This document shows, piece after piece, positions 53,057 to 62,145 of a stretch of DNA of 64,000 bases (within the stretch, counting starts at the first letter, position 1; every line of letters starts with the position of its first letter). The DNA is from Goekera deserti (lineage in GTDB: Bacteria; Actinomycetota; Actinomycetes; Mycobacteriales; Geodermatophilaceae), in assembly GCF_010685995.1 (NCBI RefSeq), contig NZ_JAAGWK010000010.1:124001-188000 (forward strand), read 5' to 3'. Below the pieces are notes generated by a model. The model was given only the letters and a program-made list of their open reading frames with translations, was not told the DNA's origin and ran no database searches. The position numbers and the translations under genes are program-made.

Positions 53057-53461
53057 ATGAGCGAGGCCCGCTCGCCCAAGGCCGGATCCGGCGTCGAGGG
53101 GCGAGATCGCCGGACCGCGGCGACAGCCTGCGGATGGTGTGGTGGGCCGATCACACCTGGAGGCCGAGGGCCAATCCCGAAGTGGTGCTCGGCTACCTGT
53201 CGGCACCGCGCATGGGAGCAGGCAAGGGCCGCTGCCTCCGGTCTGTCCGCGGTGGAGGTGGTCGAGCGGCGAGTCGAGGTCCAGGTCCCACTCGTGCCCA
53301 CCCGCCGCGACTGGCCCAGACTGCTCGGTGAGCTCGGCGGCCAGCTTGACGACGGGCGGGTCTACGACCGCGACCTGCCCGCCTTAACGCGGGCACTCCA
53401 GCCGGTACTGGAGAGCTACAGGAGACGCGCCCATCTCACCGGCGCTCCCCACGTGCACTGA
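53057..53461 (+). CDS. Small zinc-ribbon protein of integrative elements
   Basis: A 134-residue protein. CGWCGGPITPGGRGPIPKWC followed by CR looks like a treble-clef or zinc-ribbon site (CxxC...CxxxC), and the remainder (AWEQARAAASGLSAVEVVE, then QLDDGRVYDRDLPAL) is of a type found beside actinobacterial integrases. The ATG at 53057 lacks a clear ribosome site, so a nearby start is possible. Possible role: excision or transfer accessory protein; this is inferred. Confidence 0.7.
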   Translation: MSEARSPKAGSGVEGRDRRTAATACGWCGGPITPGGRGPIPKWCSATCRHRAWEQARAAASGLSAVEVVERRVEVQVPLVPTRRDWPRLLGELGGQLDDGRVYDRDLPALTRALQPVLESYRRRAHLTGAPHVH

Positions 53462-53634
53462 CCGATGCTGCAGCAGCCCCGCAGTGAGGAGCGGCATGTG
53501 CTCGCATCTCCAGTCGGCGCGCGGTCACCACTCGTGCGCGCCCGAGAGAAGAACAGGAGATGTTCAGGAGGCCGCTCCCCCACGGTCGTGCAGCAGCCTT
53601 CAACTAGCGACGCCACTGATCCGGAGATGTCGAC

Positions 53635-53877
53635 ATGGGTGAATCGCAGCCGCACCGGGAGGTCTCGATCGCCGATCGGCTCCTCCTCACGCCCAAAGAA
53701 GCCGCGAAGGTCCTCCGCGTCGGCCCCACGACGGTTTATGCGCTCATGAAGAGCGGGGAGCTGCGTCCCGTGCACATCGGCCGCAGCTGCCGGATCTCTC
53801 AGGCAGAGGTCGAGCGCTACGTGCATCAGCTTCAGGCTCTCGCCTCTCGTCCACAGCCCTCGCCGGACGCCGCGTGA
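53635..53877 (+). CDS. Excisionase-like helix-turn-helix protein
   Basis: An 80-residue protein with the MerR/excisionase-type winged helix: LLTPKEAAKVLRVGPTTVYAL, then MKSGELRPVHIGRSCRISQAEVERYV. It directs excision or regulates the integrase 75 bp downstream. The start is ATG 53635 after GGAG. Confidence 0.88.
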   Translation: MGESQPHREVSIADRLLLTPKEAAKVLRVGPTTVYALMKSGELRPVHIGRSCRISQAEVERYVHQLQALASRPQPSPDAA

Positions 53878-53951
53878 ATCCACTGCGGGCCTGCCCATCG
53901 CCCGAGTGCTCGGCGAAACTGAGCCTTCGAAGCAGCGGCGAGGGGTAGCGG

Positions 53952-55135
53952 ATGGCCGGACGCGCGTCGAACGGCGAGTCGACGATCTACAAGGGCGCGG
54001 ACGGCCGCTGGCACGGCTACGTCTCCGTCGAGTTCACGCTCGCCGGTAAGCTCGACCGCCGGCACGTCAGCAGCACGAGCCGGGGCGTGGTGGTCACGAA
54101 GGTCCGCGAGCTCGAGCGCAAGCGCGACTCCGAGATGATCACCGAGACAACCACTCCCACCGTCGCCGAATGGCTCGAGCACTGGCTGACCACCATCGCC
54201 CCGCGCCGGGTGCGCCAGCGGACGCTGGAGCTACGAGTCGGCCGTCCGTAAGCACCTGATCCCCGGCATCGGCCGGCACCGCCTCGACCGGCTGCGGCCG
54301 GAGCACCTCGACCAGCTCTACACCGCCCTGCTCGACGACGGCTACTCCCCCGCCTCGGTGCTGCGGCACCACCGCATCCTGTCCCGGGCGCTCACCGTCG
54401 CGGTCCAGCGCGGACACGTCCCCCGCAACGTCGCCGCACTCGTCGACCCACCCGCCCAGCGCGCCAGGGACATCGCCACCGCCCTCGACCTCGGCGAGGC
54501 CCGCGCCGTGCTGCACGCCGCGGCCGGCGTCCGCAACGCCGCCCGCTGGACCGTCGCCCTCGCCCTCGGCCTCCGCCAGTCCGAGGCGCTCGCCCTGCAG
54601 TGGAAGGACATCGACCCGCTGGCCGGCACACTCACCGTCCGGCGCAGCATCCACCGGGTCGGCGGCGGCGGGCTGGTCTACGAGGGACCCAAGACCCGCC
54701 GCAGCCAGCGCACGTTGGCCCTGCCGCTCCCCCTGCTCGACGCGCTCCAGGAGCAGAAGGCCGCCCAGCTCGGTGAGCGGCTGCTGGCCGGCTCGGAGTG
54801 GCAGGACGAGGACCTGGTCTTCGCCCAGCCCAACGGCCGCCCGATCGACAAGAAGACCGACTACGACGACTGGACCCGCCTGCTCCAGGCCGCCGGCGTC
54901 CGGCACGTCCGGCTGCACGACGGCCGGCACACCGCCGCCACCCTGCTGCTGAGCGAGAACGTGCACCCGCGGGTGGTCATGGAGCTGCTCGGCCACAGCC
55001 AGATGCGCACGACGATGGACATCTACAGCCACGTCATGCCGGCCCTGGCCCGCGAAGCCGCCGACCGGATGAGCGCCCTGCTGCTGCCGGGTAAGGGTGG
55101 GCAAACTGCAACCACAACTGCAACCAGAGACGACT
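53952..55135 (+). pseudogene. Tyrosine integrase, frameshifted
   Basis: The N-terminal part (53952-54230: AP2-like ESTIYKGADGRWHGYVSV and SAM-like TVAEWLEHWL) runs into a stop at 54249. The rest continues in the next frame from 54232 (YESAVRKHLIPGIG) with the catalytic domain complete: LRQSEALALQWKD (Arg), HDGRHTAATLLL (HxxR), LLGHSQMRTTMDIYSHV (H and Tyr). One base lost around 54230 explains it; the ORF was probably intact recently. A sequencing error is also possible. In the second frame there is no stop until 55939, beyond the tRNA. Confidence 0.88.
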
Positions 55136-55165
55136 CAGGCCGCTCCCCAGAAGGGGAACGGCCTG
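55136..55165. terminator. Hairpin downstream of intact tRNA-Ala
   Basis: CAGGCCGCTCCCC with GGGGAACGGCCTG, the counterpart of 45417-45446, follows the tRNA on the minus strand at 11 bp. The element therefore brings its own tRNA terminator. Confidence 0.85.
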
Positions 55166-55172
55166 GTCATCG

Positions 55173-55217
55173 GGGTGGAGCTGAGGGGACTCGAACCCCT
55201 GACCCCCACACTGCCAG
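55173..55217 (-). other. attR: element copy of tRNA-Ala 3' part
   Basis: Identical to 45454-45498. This element-borne segment supplies the 3' half of the intact tRNA gene and ends at the anticodon loop, where crossover must lie. Confidence 0.93.
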
Positions 55218-55248
55218 TGTGGTGCGCTACCAGCTGCGCCACAGCCCC
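55176..55248 (-). tRNA. tRNA-Ala (anticodon GGC)
   Basis: The acceptor stem GGGGCTG pairs with CAGCTCC (one G-U). The D arm GCGC...GCGC, anticodon stem CCACA/TGTGG with loop CTGGCAG (anticodon GGC) and T arm AGGGG TTCGAGT CCCCT are complete. CCA is not encoded; ACCC follows. It is used as the insertion target of the element. Confidence 0.95.
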
Positions 55249-55452
55249 GTACCGACTCGACTGGTGTGTCCGAGCCGTGGAGAACTCTACATGGCCTGCG
55301 GTCGACGGTTGCGGGGGGCCCGGGTGCGCGGCGCGTCGCGCCGGGCGGCTGCCGCGGCCCGCGTGTGTGCTCGCTGCTCGCCCGCGGGGCACCCGACGTC
55401 CACCTGCGGTGCGCACCGTGGAACCCACCGCCGCCCATCCTGGGAGACCACC

Positions 55453-56517
55453 GTGCACCGCAGTGTGAGCACCGCCCTCGTCGGCGTCACGACGCTCGCC
55501 GTCGGTCTGTCCGCCGGCACGGCCTCGGCCGCGCCGGGGCGGCCCGGCCCGGCGGCGTTCGACCTGCAGGCGCACCGGGGCGGCATCGGGCTGACCGTGG
55601 AGAACACGCTCGCCGCCTTCTCCCGGGCGCTGGACCTGGGGGTGAGCACGCTGGAGCTGGACGTGCAGATCACCGAGGACGGGCAGGCCGTGGTCACGCA
55701 CGACCGCGACCTGAACCCGCGCACGTGCCAGGACACCGCCCCGGCGTTCCCGGGCGACCCGGAGTTCCCGTACGTGCCCGGCGTCCGGTACGTGAAGGAC
55801 CTGACGCTGGCCCAGGTGCAGACCATCGACTGCGGCTCGCTGACGCTGCCCGAGTTCCCCGGCCAGGTCGCCGACCCCGGCGCCCGGATGCCGTTGCTGT
55901 CCGGCGTCCTGGCGCTGGTCGACGAGCGGAAGGCCCGCTAGGTGCGGCTGAACGTCGAGCTCAAGGTGGAGGCCGGCGCCCCGGAGCAGACCGCGCCGCG
56001 GCAGCAGTTCGTCGACGTCGCCGTCCGGGCGATCCGGGACGCCGGGATGCTGCGGCAGGTGACGATCCAGTCCTTCGACTGGGGCACGCTGATGGCCGTG
56101 CAGCAGGCCGAGCCGCGGCTGCCGGTGATCGCGCTGACCAACGGGCAGCAGTTCCTGCAGGCCGGCCGGCCCGGGGCCTCCCCCTGGCTCGGCGGCATCG
56201 ACATCGACGACTTCGGCGGGGACCTCGTTGCCGCCGTCGACTCCTTCGGCGCGGACGGCATCTCGCCCGTGCACGGCGACCCGCAGAACGGCGGGGTGGG
56301 CACGCCCGGCTACGTGCCGTTCACGACGGCGCAGATGGTCGACGACGCGCACGCGGCGGGCATGACCGTGGTGCCGTGGACCGTCGACGACCGGGCGACG
56401 ATGCAGTCGCTGATCGACATCGGGGTGGACGGGCTGATCACCGACCACCCGGACCTGCTGCGCGAGGTGCTGGCCGACAACGACCTCCGGCTGCCCCGGG
56501 CGTACCCCGCCCGCTGA
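55453..56517 (+). pseudogene. Glycerophosphodiester phosphodiesterase, interrupted by in-frame TAG
   Basis: One 354-residue reading frame broken by TAG at 55939-55941. The N-terminal half has a signal peptide (LVGVTTLAVGLSAGTASA), the catalytic start DLQAHRGGIGLTVENTLAAF and ELDVQITEDGQAVVTHD; after the stop the same frame resumes VRLNVELKVEA and ends with PWTVDD and DGLITDHPD, both essential for the GDPD fold. It would hydrolyse glycerophosphodiesters outside the cell. The position of the stop lies between two conserved strands, so neither half is a full enzyme; GTG 55942 could restart the second half but leaves it unsecreted. Start GTG 55453. Confidence 0.85.
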
Positions 56518-56527
56518 ACCCCGCGGG

Positions 56528-56559
56528 CCGCCCCGTCCCCCGGGAGGAGGACGGGGCGG
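56528..56559. terminator. Hairpin between GDPD and kdpC
   Basis: CCGCCCCGTCC pairs with GGACGGGGCGG over a 10-base loop. It sits 10 bp after the GDPD stop and 7 bp before the convergent kdpC stop, so it can serve both. Confidence 0.85.
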
Positions 56560-56566
56560 GCGGCCG

Positions 56567-57178
56567 TCAGCCCGCGCCGAGCTCGCGGTCGAGGGCGAGG
56601 TTGAGCTCCAGGACGTTGACCGTGGGGGCGCCGATGAAGCCGGCGTCCCGGCCGTCGGTGGCGTCGGCCACCAGCCGCTGCACCTCGGCGGCCGGCACGC
56701 CCCGCTCGCTGGCCACCCGCTGCACCTGGATCGCCGCGTACTCGGGGGAGATGTCCGGGTCCAGACCCGAGGCGGACGCGGTGACCGCATCGGCCGGGAC
56801 GTCGGACTCCGGCACCCCGTTGAACGCCGCCACCGCGGCCCGGCGCTCGGTCACCGCAGCCACCAGCTCCGGTGAGTTCGGGCCCAGATTGGACCCGCCG
56901 GACGCCGTCCCGTCGTAGTCGGCGGCCGAGGGCCGGGACTGGAAGTACCGGGGCAGCGGGTTGCCGGCGGCGTCGGTGAACGACTGGCCGATGAGCGAGG
57001 AGCCCACCGGCGCACCGTCCACCGAGACGATCGAGCCGTCGGCCCGGTCGGGCGCGATCACCTGCGCGACGCCGGTCATCAGCAGCGGGTAGAGCAGGCC
57101 GAGTGCGACGGTGGCCAGGACCATGGCGCGCACCGCGGCGACGTACTGGCGGCCGGACCGGAGCAGAGGAGCGGACAT
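56567..57178 (-). CDS. kdpC: Potassium-transporting ATPase KdpC
   Basis: A 203-residue single-span subunit of the KdpFABC pump. The helix at 15-38 (MVLATVALGLLYPLLMTGVAQ) is typical, then FQSRPSA and SGGSNLGPNS, the conserved core, and GLDPDISPEYAAIQVQRVA. It couples or stabilises the pump at the membrane. ATG 57178 shares one base with the kdpB stop (TGATG). Confidence 0.96.
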   Translation of the reverse strand: MSAPLLRSGRQYVAAVRAMVLATVALGLLYPLLMTGVAQVIAPDRADGSIVSVDGAPVGSSLIGQSFTDAAGNPLPRYFQSRPSAADYDGTASGGSNLGPNSPELVAAVTERRAAVAAFNGVPESDVPADAVTASASGLDPDISPEYAAIQVQRVASERGVPAAEVQRLVADATDGRDAGFIGAPTVNVLELNLALDRELGAG

Positions 57179-59244
57179 CACGCTATCCCGGGGATGAGGG
57201 AGACGAGCAGGTCGATGAGCTTGATCCCGACGAACGGCAGCACGACCCCGCCGACGCCGTAGACCAGCAGGTTGCGTTGCAGCATCGCCGAGGCCGAGCC
57301 CGGCGTGTACTTCACGCCGCGCAGCGCCAGCGGCACCAGCGCCACGATGATCAGCGCGTTGAAGACGACCGCGGACAGGATCGCCGACTCCGGCGAGTGC
57401 AGCTGCATCACGTTGAGCTTGTCCAGGCCCGGGAACACCCCGGCGAACATGGCCGGGATGATCGCGAAGTACTTGGCCAGGTCGTTGGCGATGGAGAACG
57501 TGGTCAGCGACCCGCGGGTGATCAGCAGCTGCTTGCCGATCTCCACGATCTCGATCAGCTTCGTCGGGTTCGAGTCGAGGTCGACCATGTTGCCGGCCTC
57601 CTTCGCCGCCGACGTGCCGGTGTTCATCGCCACCCCGACGTCGGCCTGGGCGAGCGCGGGTGCGTCGTTGGTGCCGTCGCCGGTCATCGCGACCAGCCGG
57701 CCGCCCTCCTGCTCCCGGGCGATCAGCGCCAGCTTGTCCTCCGGCGTCGCCTCGGCCAGCACGTCGTCCACCCCGGCCTCGGCGGCGATCGCGCGGGCGG
57801 TGCGCTCGTTGTCGCCGGTGATCATCACGGTGCGGATGCCCATCCGGCGCAGCTCGTCGAACCGCTCGCGCATGCCCTCCTTGACGACGTCCTTGAGGTG
57901 GATGACGCCGAGCACCCGGGCACCGTCGGGGCCCGCGACGGCGAGCACCAGCGGGGTGCCGCCGGAGGCCGAGATCGAGTCGACGGCGTCGCCGACCTCG
58001 GCGGTGACCTCCCCGCCCTGCGTGCGCACCCAGGTGGTGCACGCCCCGGCCGCGCCCTTGCGCAGCTGCCGCCCGTCGGGCAGGTCCACCCCGCTCATCC
58101 GGGTCTGCGCGGTGAACGGCACGAACACCGCGCCCGGCAGGTCGGTGCGCTCGCGCAGCCCGTACGCGGTCTTCGCCAGGACGACGATGCTGCGCCCCTC
58201 CGGCGTCTCGTCGGCGAGCGAGGCCAGCTGCGCGGCGTCGGCCAGCTCGGCGTCCGAGCAGCCGCCGACGGCGACGAACTCCGACGCCTGCCGGTTGCCC
58301 AGCGTGATGGTGCCGGTCTTGTCCAGCAGCAGGGTGCCCACGTCGCCGGCGGCCTCCACGGCCCGGCCGCTCATCGCCAGCACGTTGCGCTGCACCAGCC
58401 GGTCCATGCCGGCGATGCCGATCGCCGACAGCAGCGCACCGATCGTGGTGGGGATCAGGCAGACCACCAGCGCGATCAGCACGGTCATCGACTGCTCGGC
58501 GCCGGAGTAGACCGCGAACGGCTGCAGGGTGACCACGGCGAGCAGGAAGACGATGGTCAGCGAGCTGAGCAGGATGTTCAGCGCCACCTCGTTCGGCGTC
58601 TTCTGCCGGGACGCGCCCTCGACCAGGGCGATCATCCGGTCGATGAACGTCTCCCCCGGCTTGCTGGTGATCTCCACGACGATCCGGTCGCTGAGCACCG
58701 TCGTCCCGCCGGTGACCGCCGACCGGTCGCCGCCGGACTCGCGGATGACCGGTGCGGACTCCCCGGTGATCGCGGACTCGTCGACGCTGGCGATGCCCTC
58801 GACGACGTCGCCGTCGCCGGGGATCACCTGACCGGCGACGACGACGCAGCGCATGCCGGGCACGAGCGTGGCCGCGGACACCTCCGAACCGTCCTCCAGC
58901 ACCGCCTGGGTGGTGGTCTTGGCCTTGCGCAGCGTGGCGGCCTGCGCCTTGCCGCGGCCCTCGGCGACGGCCTCGGCGACGTTGGCGAACAGCACGGTCA
59001 GCCACAGCCAGATCGCGATCAGCCAGCCGAACACCGACGGGTCGGCGACGGCCAGGACGGTGGAGAACACCGAGCCGACCCAGACCACGAAGATCACCGG
59101 CTGCTTGACCAGCCCGCGCGGGTCCAGCTTGCGGAACGCCCCGGCGAGCGCCGGGCCCAGCTGGTCGGCGGTGAGCAGCGACCGGGTGCCCGGGGTGGCG
59201 GGCGGGCGGGCCGGCGCGGGGGCCGGCGGGGTCAGGGTGGTCAT
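57178..59244 (-). CDS. kdpB: Potassium-transporting ATPase KdpB
   Basis: A 688-residue P-type ATPase, the ATP-using subunit. [10 protein letters not shown] carries the phosphorylated Asp, ITGES the actuator loop, KGAAG and [15 protein letters not shown] the nucleotide and hinge sites; seven membrane helices. It phosphorylates and releases to drive K+ transfer from KdpA. ATG 59244 overlaps the kdpA stop (ATGA). Confidence 0.97.
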   Translation of the reverse strand: MTTLTPPAPAPARPPATPGTRSLLTADQLGPALAGAFRKLDPRGLVKQPVIFVVWVGSVFSTVLAVADPSVFGWLIAIWLWLTVLFANVAEAVAEGRGKAQAATLRKAKTTTQAVLEDGSEVSAATLVPGMRCVVVAGQVIPGDGDVVEGIASVDESAITGESAPVIRESGGDRSAVTGGTTVLSDRIVVEITSKPGETFIDRMIALVEGASRQKTPNEVALNILLSSLTIVFLLAVVTLQPFAVYSGAEQSMTVLIALVVCLIPTTIGALLSAIGIAGMDRLVQRNVLAMSGRAVEAAGDVGTLLLDKTGTITLGNRQASEFVAVGGCSDAELADAAQLASLADETPEGRSIVVLAKTAYGLRERTDLPGAVFVPFTAQTRMSGVDLPDGRQLRKGAAGACTTWVRTQGGEVTAEVGDAVDSISASGGTPLVLAVAGPDGARVLGVIHLKDVVKEGMRERFDELRRMGIRTVMITGDNERTARAIAAEAGVDDVLAEATPEDKLALIAREQEGGRLVAMTGDGTNDAPALAQADVGVAMNTGTSAAKEAGNMVDLDSNPTKLIEIVEIGKQLLITRGSLTTFSIANDLAKYFAIIPAMFAGVFPGLDKLNVMQLHSPESAILSAVVFNALIIVALVPLALRGVKYTPGSASAMLQRNLLVYGVGGVVLPFVGIKLIDLLVSLIPGIA

Positions 59245-60902
59245 GAGAGTCCTTCGGCGAACGGCCCGAGTGCGAGCACCGGGAAGTAGGTGAGACCCAC
59301 GACGACCAGCACGACGGCGGTCAGCAGCCCGGCGAACAGCGGCCGGTGGGTGGGGAACGTGCCGGCGGTGACCGGCGTGCGGCCCTGCTGGGCGAGCCGG
59401 CCGGCCAGCGCCAGCACCAGCACGATGGGCAGGAAGCGGCCGAACGCCATCGCCAGCCCGAGGGCGATGTTGTAGAAGTCGGTGTTCGCGCTCAGCCCGG
59501 CGAACGCCGAGCCGTTGTTGTTGCCGGCCGAGGTGAACGCGTAGAGCACCTCGCTGAGCCCGTGCGGCCCGTCGTTCAGCATCCCGGCCCGCCCGGCGGA
59601 GGTGCCGATGGCCACCGCGGTGCCGACCAGCACGATCGCCGGCGTGGTGAGGATGTACAGCGAGGCCAGGGTCATCTCCCGGCGGCCGAGCTTCTTGCCC
59701 AGGTACTCCGGGGTGCGCCCGACCATCAGGCCGGCCACGAACACCGCGATGACCGCCAGCATCAACATGCCGTACAGCCCCGAGCCCACGCCGCCGGGCG
59801 CGACCTCGCCCAGCATCATGTTGAACAACGTGACCGCGCCGCCGAGCGGCGTGTAGCTGTCGTGCAGCGAGTTCACCGACCCGGTCGAGGTCAACGTGGT
59901 GGAGGCGCCGAACAGCGCGGACAGCGGCCCGCCGAAGCGCACCTCCTGCCCCTCGGTCGCGGCCCCGGCCAGCGCGGTGGCAGCACCCCCGGCGCGCGCC
60001 TGGAACAGCGTCAGCAGCCCGACGCCGATCGCGTACAGCGACGCCATGACCCCGACGATCGCCAGGCCCTGCTTGGTGTTGCCGACCATCCGACCGAAGG
60101 TGCGCGGCAGCGAGAACGGGATCATCAGCATCAGGAAGACCTGGAGCAGCGAGATCCACGCGCTGGGGTCCTCGAAGGGGTGCGCGGAGTTGGCGTTGTA
60201 GAAGCCGCCGCCGTTGGTGCCGATCTCCTTGATCGCCTCCTGCGAGGCGACCGGCCCGGTGGGCAGGTACTGCGAGCCACCGGCCAGCGTCGACACGTCG
60301 GTGCCGGCCTTCAGCGTCTGCACGATCCCGGCCAGCACGAACACCACGGTGGTCACCACCGCCAGCGGCAGCAGCAGCCGGACGACGGCGCGGGTGACGT
60401 CGACCCAGGCGTTGCCCAGCCGGTCGGTGCCGACCCGGGCGAACCCGCGCACCAGGGCGATGGCCACCGCGATGCCCACGGCCGCGGACAGGAAGTTCTG
60501 CACCGCCAGCCCGGCCATCTGCACCAGGTTGCCCATCGTGGACTCGCCGACGTAGCCCTGCCAGTTCGTGTTGGTCACGAAGCTGACCGCGGTGTTCCAC
60601 GCCGAGCCGGGCTCCACCGCGGCCATGCCATTGTCCAGCGGCAGCAGCGACTGCAGCCGCTGCAGCCCGTAGAGCAGCAGCACGCCGACCGCGGACAGCG
60701 CCAGCACGCTGCGCAGGTACACCGGCCAGCGCTGCTCGGCGTCGGCGTCCACGCCGACCGCCCGGTAGACCAGCCGCTCCGCCCGCCAGTGCGCCGGGCT
60801 GGTGAACACCCGGGCCATCCAGTCGCCCAGCGGGCGGTACACCGCGACCAGGGCCACGACCAGCAGCGCGAACTGCAGCCAGCCCGCCGTCGTCGCGCTC
60901 AT
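59241..60902 (-). CDS. kdpA: Potassium-transporting ATPase KdpA
   Basis: A 553-residue channel-like subunit that selects K+. Its filter segments appear as [34 protein letters not shown] and [13 protein letters not shown]. These four pore loops show the conserved Gly-rich patterns. ATG 60902 shares one base with the kdpF stop (TGATG). Confidence 0.97.
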   Translation of the reverse strand: MSATTAGWLQFALLVVALVAVYRPLGDWMARVFTSPAHWRAERLVYRAVGVDADAEQRWPVYLRSVLALSAVGVLLLYGLQRLQSLLPLDNGMAAVEPGSAWNTAVSFVTNTNWQGYVGESTMGNLVQMAGLAVQNFLSAAVGIAVAIALVRGFARVGTDRLGNAWVDVTRAVVRLLLPLAVVTTVVFVLAGIVQTLKAGTDVSTLAGGSQYLPTGPVASQEAIKEIGTNGGGFYNANSAHPFEDPSAWISLLQVFLMLMIPFSLPRTFGRMVGNTKQGLAIVGVMASLYAIGVGLLTLFQARAGGAATALAGAATEGQEVRFGGPLSALFGASTTLTSTGSVNSLHDSYTPLGGAVTLFNMMLGEVAPGGVGSGLYGMLMLAVIAVFVAGLMVGRTPEYLGKKLGRREMTLASLYILTTPAIVLVGTAVAIGTSAGRAGMLNDGPHGLSEVLYAFTSAGNNNGSAFAGLSANTDFYNIALGLAMAFGRFLPIVLVLALAGRLAQQGRTPVTAGTFPTHRPLFAGLLTAVVLVVVGLTYFPVLALGPFAEGLS

Positions 60903-60994
60903 CAGAACCGCTCCGGGAACAGCAGCGAGGCCACCAGGTACAGCACCAGCGCGACGGCGACGACGAGGCCGACCCAGCCCTCGACGTCGCTCAT
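60902..60994 (-). CDS. kdpF: KdpF small membrane subunit
   Basis: A 30-residue single helix, [20 protein letters not shown] followed by [10 protein letters not shown]. The ending LLFPERF is typical of KdpF, which stabilises the pump. It overlaps the kdpA start by one base. It is too short for routine gene finders. Confidence 0.93.
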   Translation of the reverse strand: MSDVEGWVGLVVAVALVLYLVASLLFPERF

Positions 60995-61025
60995 CGCCCT
61001 GCTCCACAGGAGTCGACCGAGGGGC

Positions 61026-61118
61026 TCACAGTCGTTCCACCCCACGCACCGCCAGCGTCAGCAGCCCGAAGACCACCAGCGTCAGCAGCACGAACACCAC
61101 GTCTCCCACGTCCGTCAC
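61026..61118 (-). CDS. Small one-helix membrane protein upstream of kdpF
   Basis: A 30-residue peptide: VTDVGDVVFVLLTLVVFGLL then TLAVRGVERL. It is one predicted helix with a basic end. It lies 31 bp upstream of kdpF on the same strand, and similar peptides occur at this place in other actinobacterial kdp loci. GTG 61118 is the start. Possible role: an additional small subunit or regulator of the pump; inferred. Confidence 0.75.
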   Translation of the reverse strand: MTDVGDVVFVLLTLVVFGLLTLAVRGVERL

Positions 61119-61202
61119 CCTCGCCCGGTACCGGTGGACGACCAGGTGTCGTCCACGTCCGAGCGGGGACGGTAAGAGCGGTGCGGGGCCGCGGGGGCCG
61201 TC

Positions 61203-61251
61203 TTGACGGGTTCCTGACGGTCCGGCCCGCCAGGTTGACGCCGTCCTGACG
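61203..61251. promoter_or_regulatory. Two TGACG direct-repeat pairs, probable KdpE operator
   Basis: TTGACG at 61203, CTGACG at 61214, TTGACG at 61235 and CTGACG at 61246: two pairs, each 11 bp apart, with 32 bp between pairs (three helical turns). OmpR/PhoB-type regulators bind such 11-bp direct repeats as dimers. It lies 85-133 bp upstream of the kdp small-protein start and 140 bp before the plus-strand gene at 61395. Confidence 0.72.
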
Positions 61252-61394
61252 CCGGCTCGCCGTCCGGCCACCCGGCCGGGGAGGACGGGTCGCCCCCGGT
61301 GCCGTCCGGGCCCCGGACTGCCGATGGTGATGTCGGCTCGTCTTCCCCCCGGGCCACCCCCTGACCCCTACCCCGGCATGACCGGAGGGACCCC

Positions 61395-61727
61395 GTGCAG
61401 ATCAGCTCAGGCCACCACGCCGCCCGACCCCGTCACACCCCCGCAGCGGTACGGCGCCGGGGGGTCACCGCCCTGGACCCGGACCAGCGCGGCCCGATCG
61501 CCGCGGTCGGCGGGCTGGCCGTCGCCTCCGGCGGCGCCTCGCGCGACCCGGGACCGGACCCCGACCCCGACCCCGACCACGACCCGGACCCGCTCGTCGC
61601 CGCCCTGGTCCAGGAGCGGTCGTACGGGCGGCTGCTGGGCCAGGTGACGCCCTCCTACCTGCGCTCGGTGGCGCGGCGGTACACCGAGCACCCCGGCCCG
61701 TCGTCGTCCTTCTCGGTCGCCGCCTGA
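61395..61727 (+). CDS. Hypothetical small protein with Asp-Pro repeats
   Basis: A 110-residue soluble protein. A disordered head is followed by an Asp-Pro tract (DPGPDPDPDPDHDPDP) at about residues 50-65 and a conserved-looking end QERSYGRLLGQVTPSYLRSVARRYTEHPG. The start is GTG 61395 after GGAGGGA. It lies between the kdp operator region and the kdpD gene, so it may belong to the kdp regulon. No family is recognised. Confidence 0.65.
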   Translation: MQISSGHHAARPRHTPAAVRRRGVTALDPDQRGPIAAVGGLAVASGGASRDPGPDPDPDPDHDPDPLVAALVQERSYGRLLGQVTPSYLRSVARRYTEHPGPSSSFSVAA

Positions 61728-61770
61728 GCGACCCGGGCGTCGGCGCGACGTCAGGGAACCGGGCCCGGGT

Positions 61771-61787
61771 GTCAAGAACGGGTCAAG
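61771..61787. promoter_or_regulatory. GTCAAG direct-repeat pair, possible KdpE site
   Basis: GTCAAG at 61771 and 61782, 11 bp apart, is the opposite-strand reading of CTTGAC, the same core as the 61203-61251 repeats. It lies 41-57 bp upstream of the small ORF at 61828. Confidence 0.55.
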
Positions 61788-61827
61788 ACCGTTGCCGCGG
61801 GTGCCGCGGCGGGCGCCTGATGGCCGG

Positions 61828-61971
61828 GTGATTGACCAACTGCTCGTCGTGCTGTGGGGCCTGCTGGCCATCGCCGTCATCACCGCCGCGGGTCGGCTGG
61901 CCCGCCGCCCGGCCCGCTCGCCCGGCGCCCGCGCGGTCGTGTCGGGCGCCGGGCGGGAGGGACGGCCATGA
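61828..61971 (+). CDS. Small membrane peptide upstream of kdpD
   Basis: A 47-residue peptide with one helix near the start (LLVVLWGLLAIAVITAAG) and an Arg-rich tail. GTG 61828 is the start. Its stop overlaps the ATG of the next small ORF (ATGA), so the pair is coupled. No homologue is recognised. Confidence 0.55.
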   Translation: MIDQLLVVLWGLLAIAVITAAGRLARRPARSPGARAVVSGAGREGRP

Positions 61972-62096
61972 TCACCGGCACGCTGCTCGGCGCCGTCGCG
62001 GCGGGCACCTGGCTGCTCTCGGTCGGGGTCGACCACGTGTACCGGTGCACCGGGGGGCCGGCGCGCTCCGCGCACCACCCGGGCGGGGGATCCTGA
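61968..62096 (+). CDS. Second small membrane peptide upstream of kdpD
   Basis: A 42-residue peptide (MITGTLLGAVAAGTWLLSVG then VDHVYRCTGG, with HHPGGGS at the end) with one short hydrophobic helix. It overlaps the preceding ORF by four bases and ends 49 bp before kdpD. It is too short to judge by homology; overlap and position support it being translated. Confidence 0.55.
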   Translation: MITGTLLGAVAAGTWLLSVGVDHVYRCTGGPARSAHHPGGGS

Positions 62097-62109
62097 CGCG
62101 ACCTTGACG
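62093..62109. promoter_or_regulatory. CTGACG/TTGACG pair upstream of kdpD
   Basis: CTGACG at 62093 and TTGACG at 62104, again 11 bp apart and in the same orientation as the 61203 repeats, 37-53 bp before the kdpD start. It suggests autoregulation of the sensor gene by KdpE. Confidence 0.68.
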
Positions 62110-62145
62110 CCCGGGTCCCCCCGCGACGTCGGCGCAGGGGTGATC

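Larger units (their letters stand above)
45499..55217. mobile_element. 9.7-kb integrative element in tRNA-Ala carrying probable defence cargo
   Basis: The limits are set by the 45-bp direct repeats. Integrase and excisionase-like genes stand at the right end beside the rebuilt tRNA, the normal arrangement for tyrosine-integrase elements. Cargo is three minus-strand genes (45700-46461, 46869-48509, 48882-52760). Base composition of the first two is visibly lower in GC than host genes on either side, while the large ATPase gene is GC-rich, suggesting more than one source. No replication, conjugation or phage structural gene is seen, so it looks like a small satellite or genomic island that relies on others to move. 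Confidence 0.9.

Noticed and set aside
55939-55941. Pyrrolysine or programmed readthrough codon in GDPD
   Set aside because: GDPD enzymes need no such residue, the position is not catalytic and no supporting element is seen; a mutation or base-call error is simpler.
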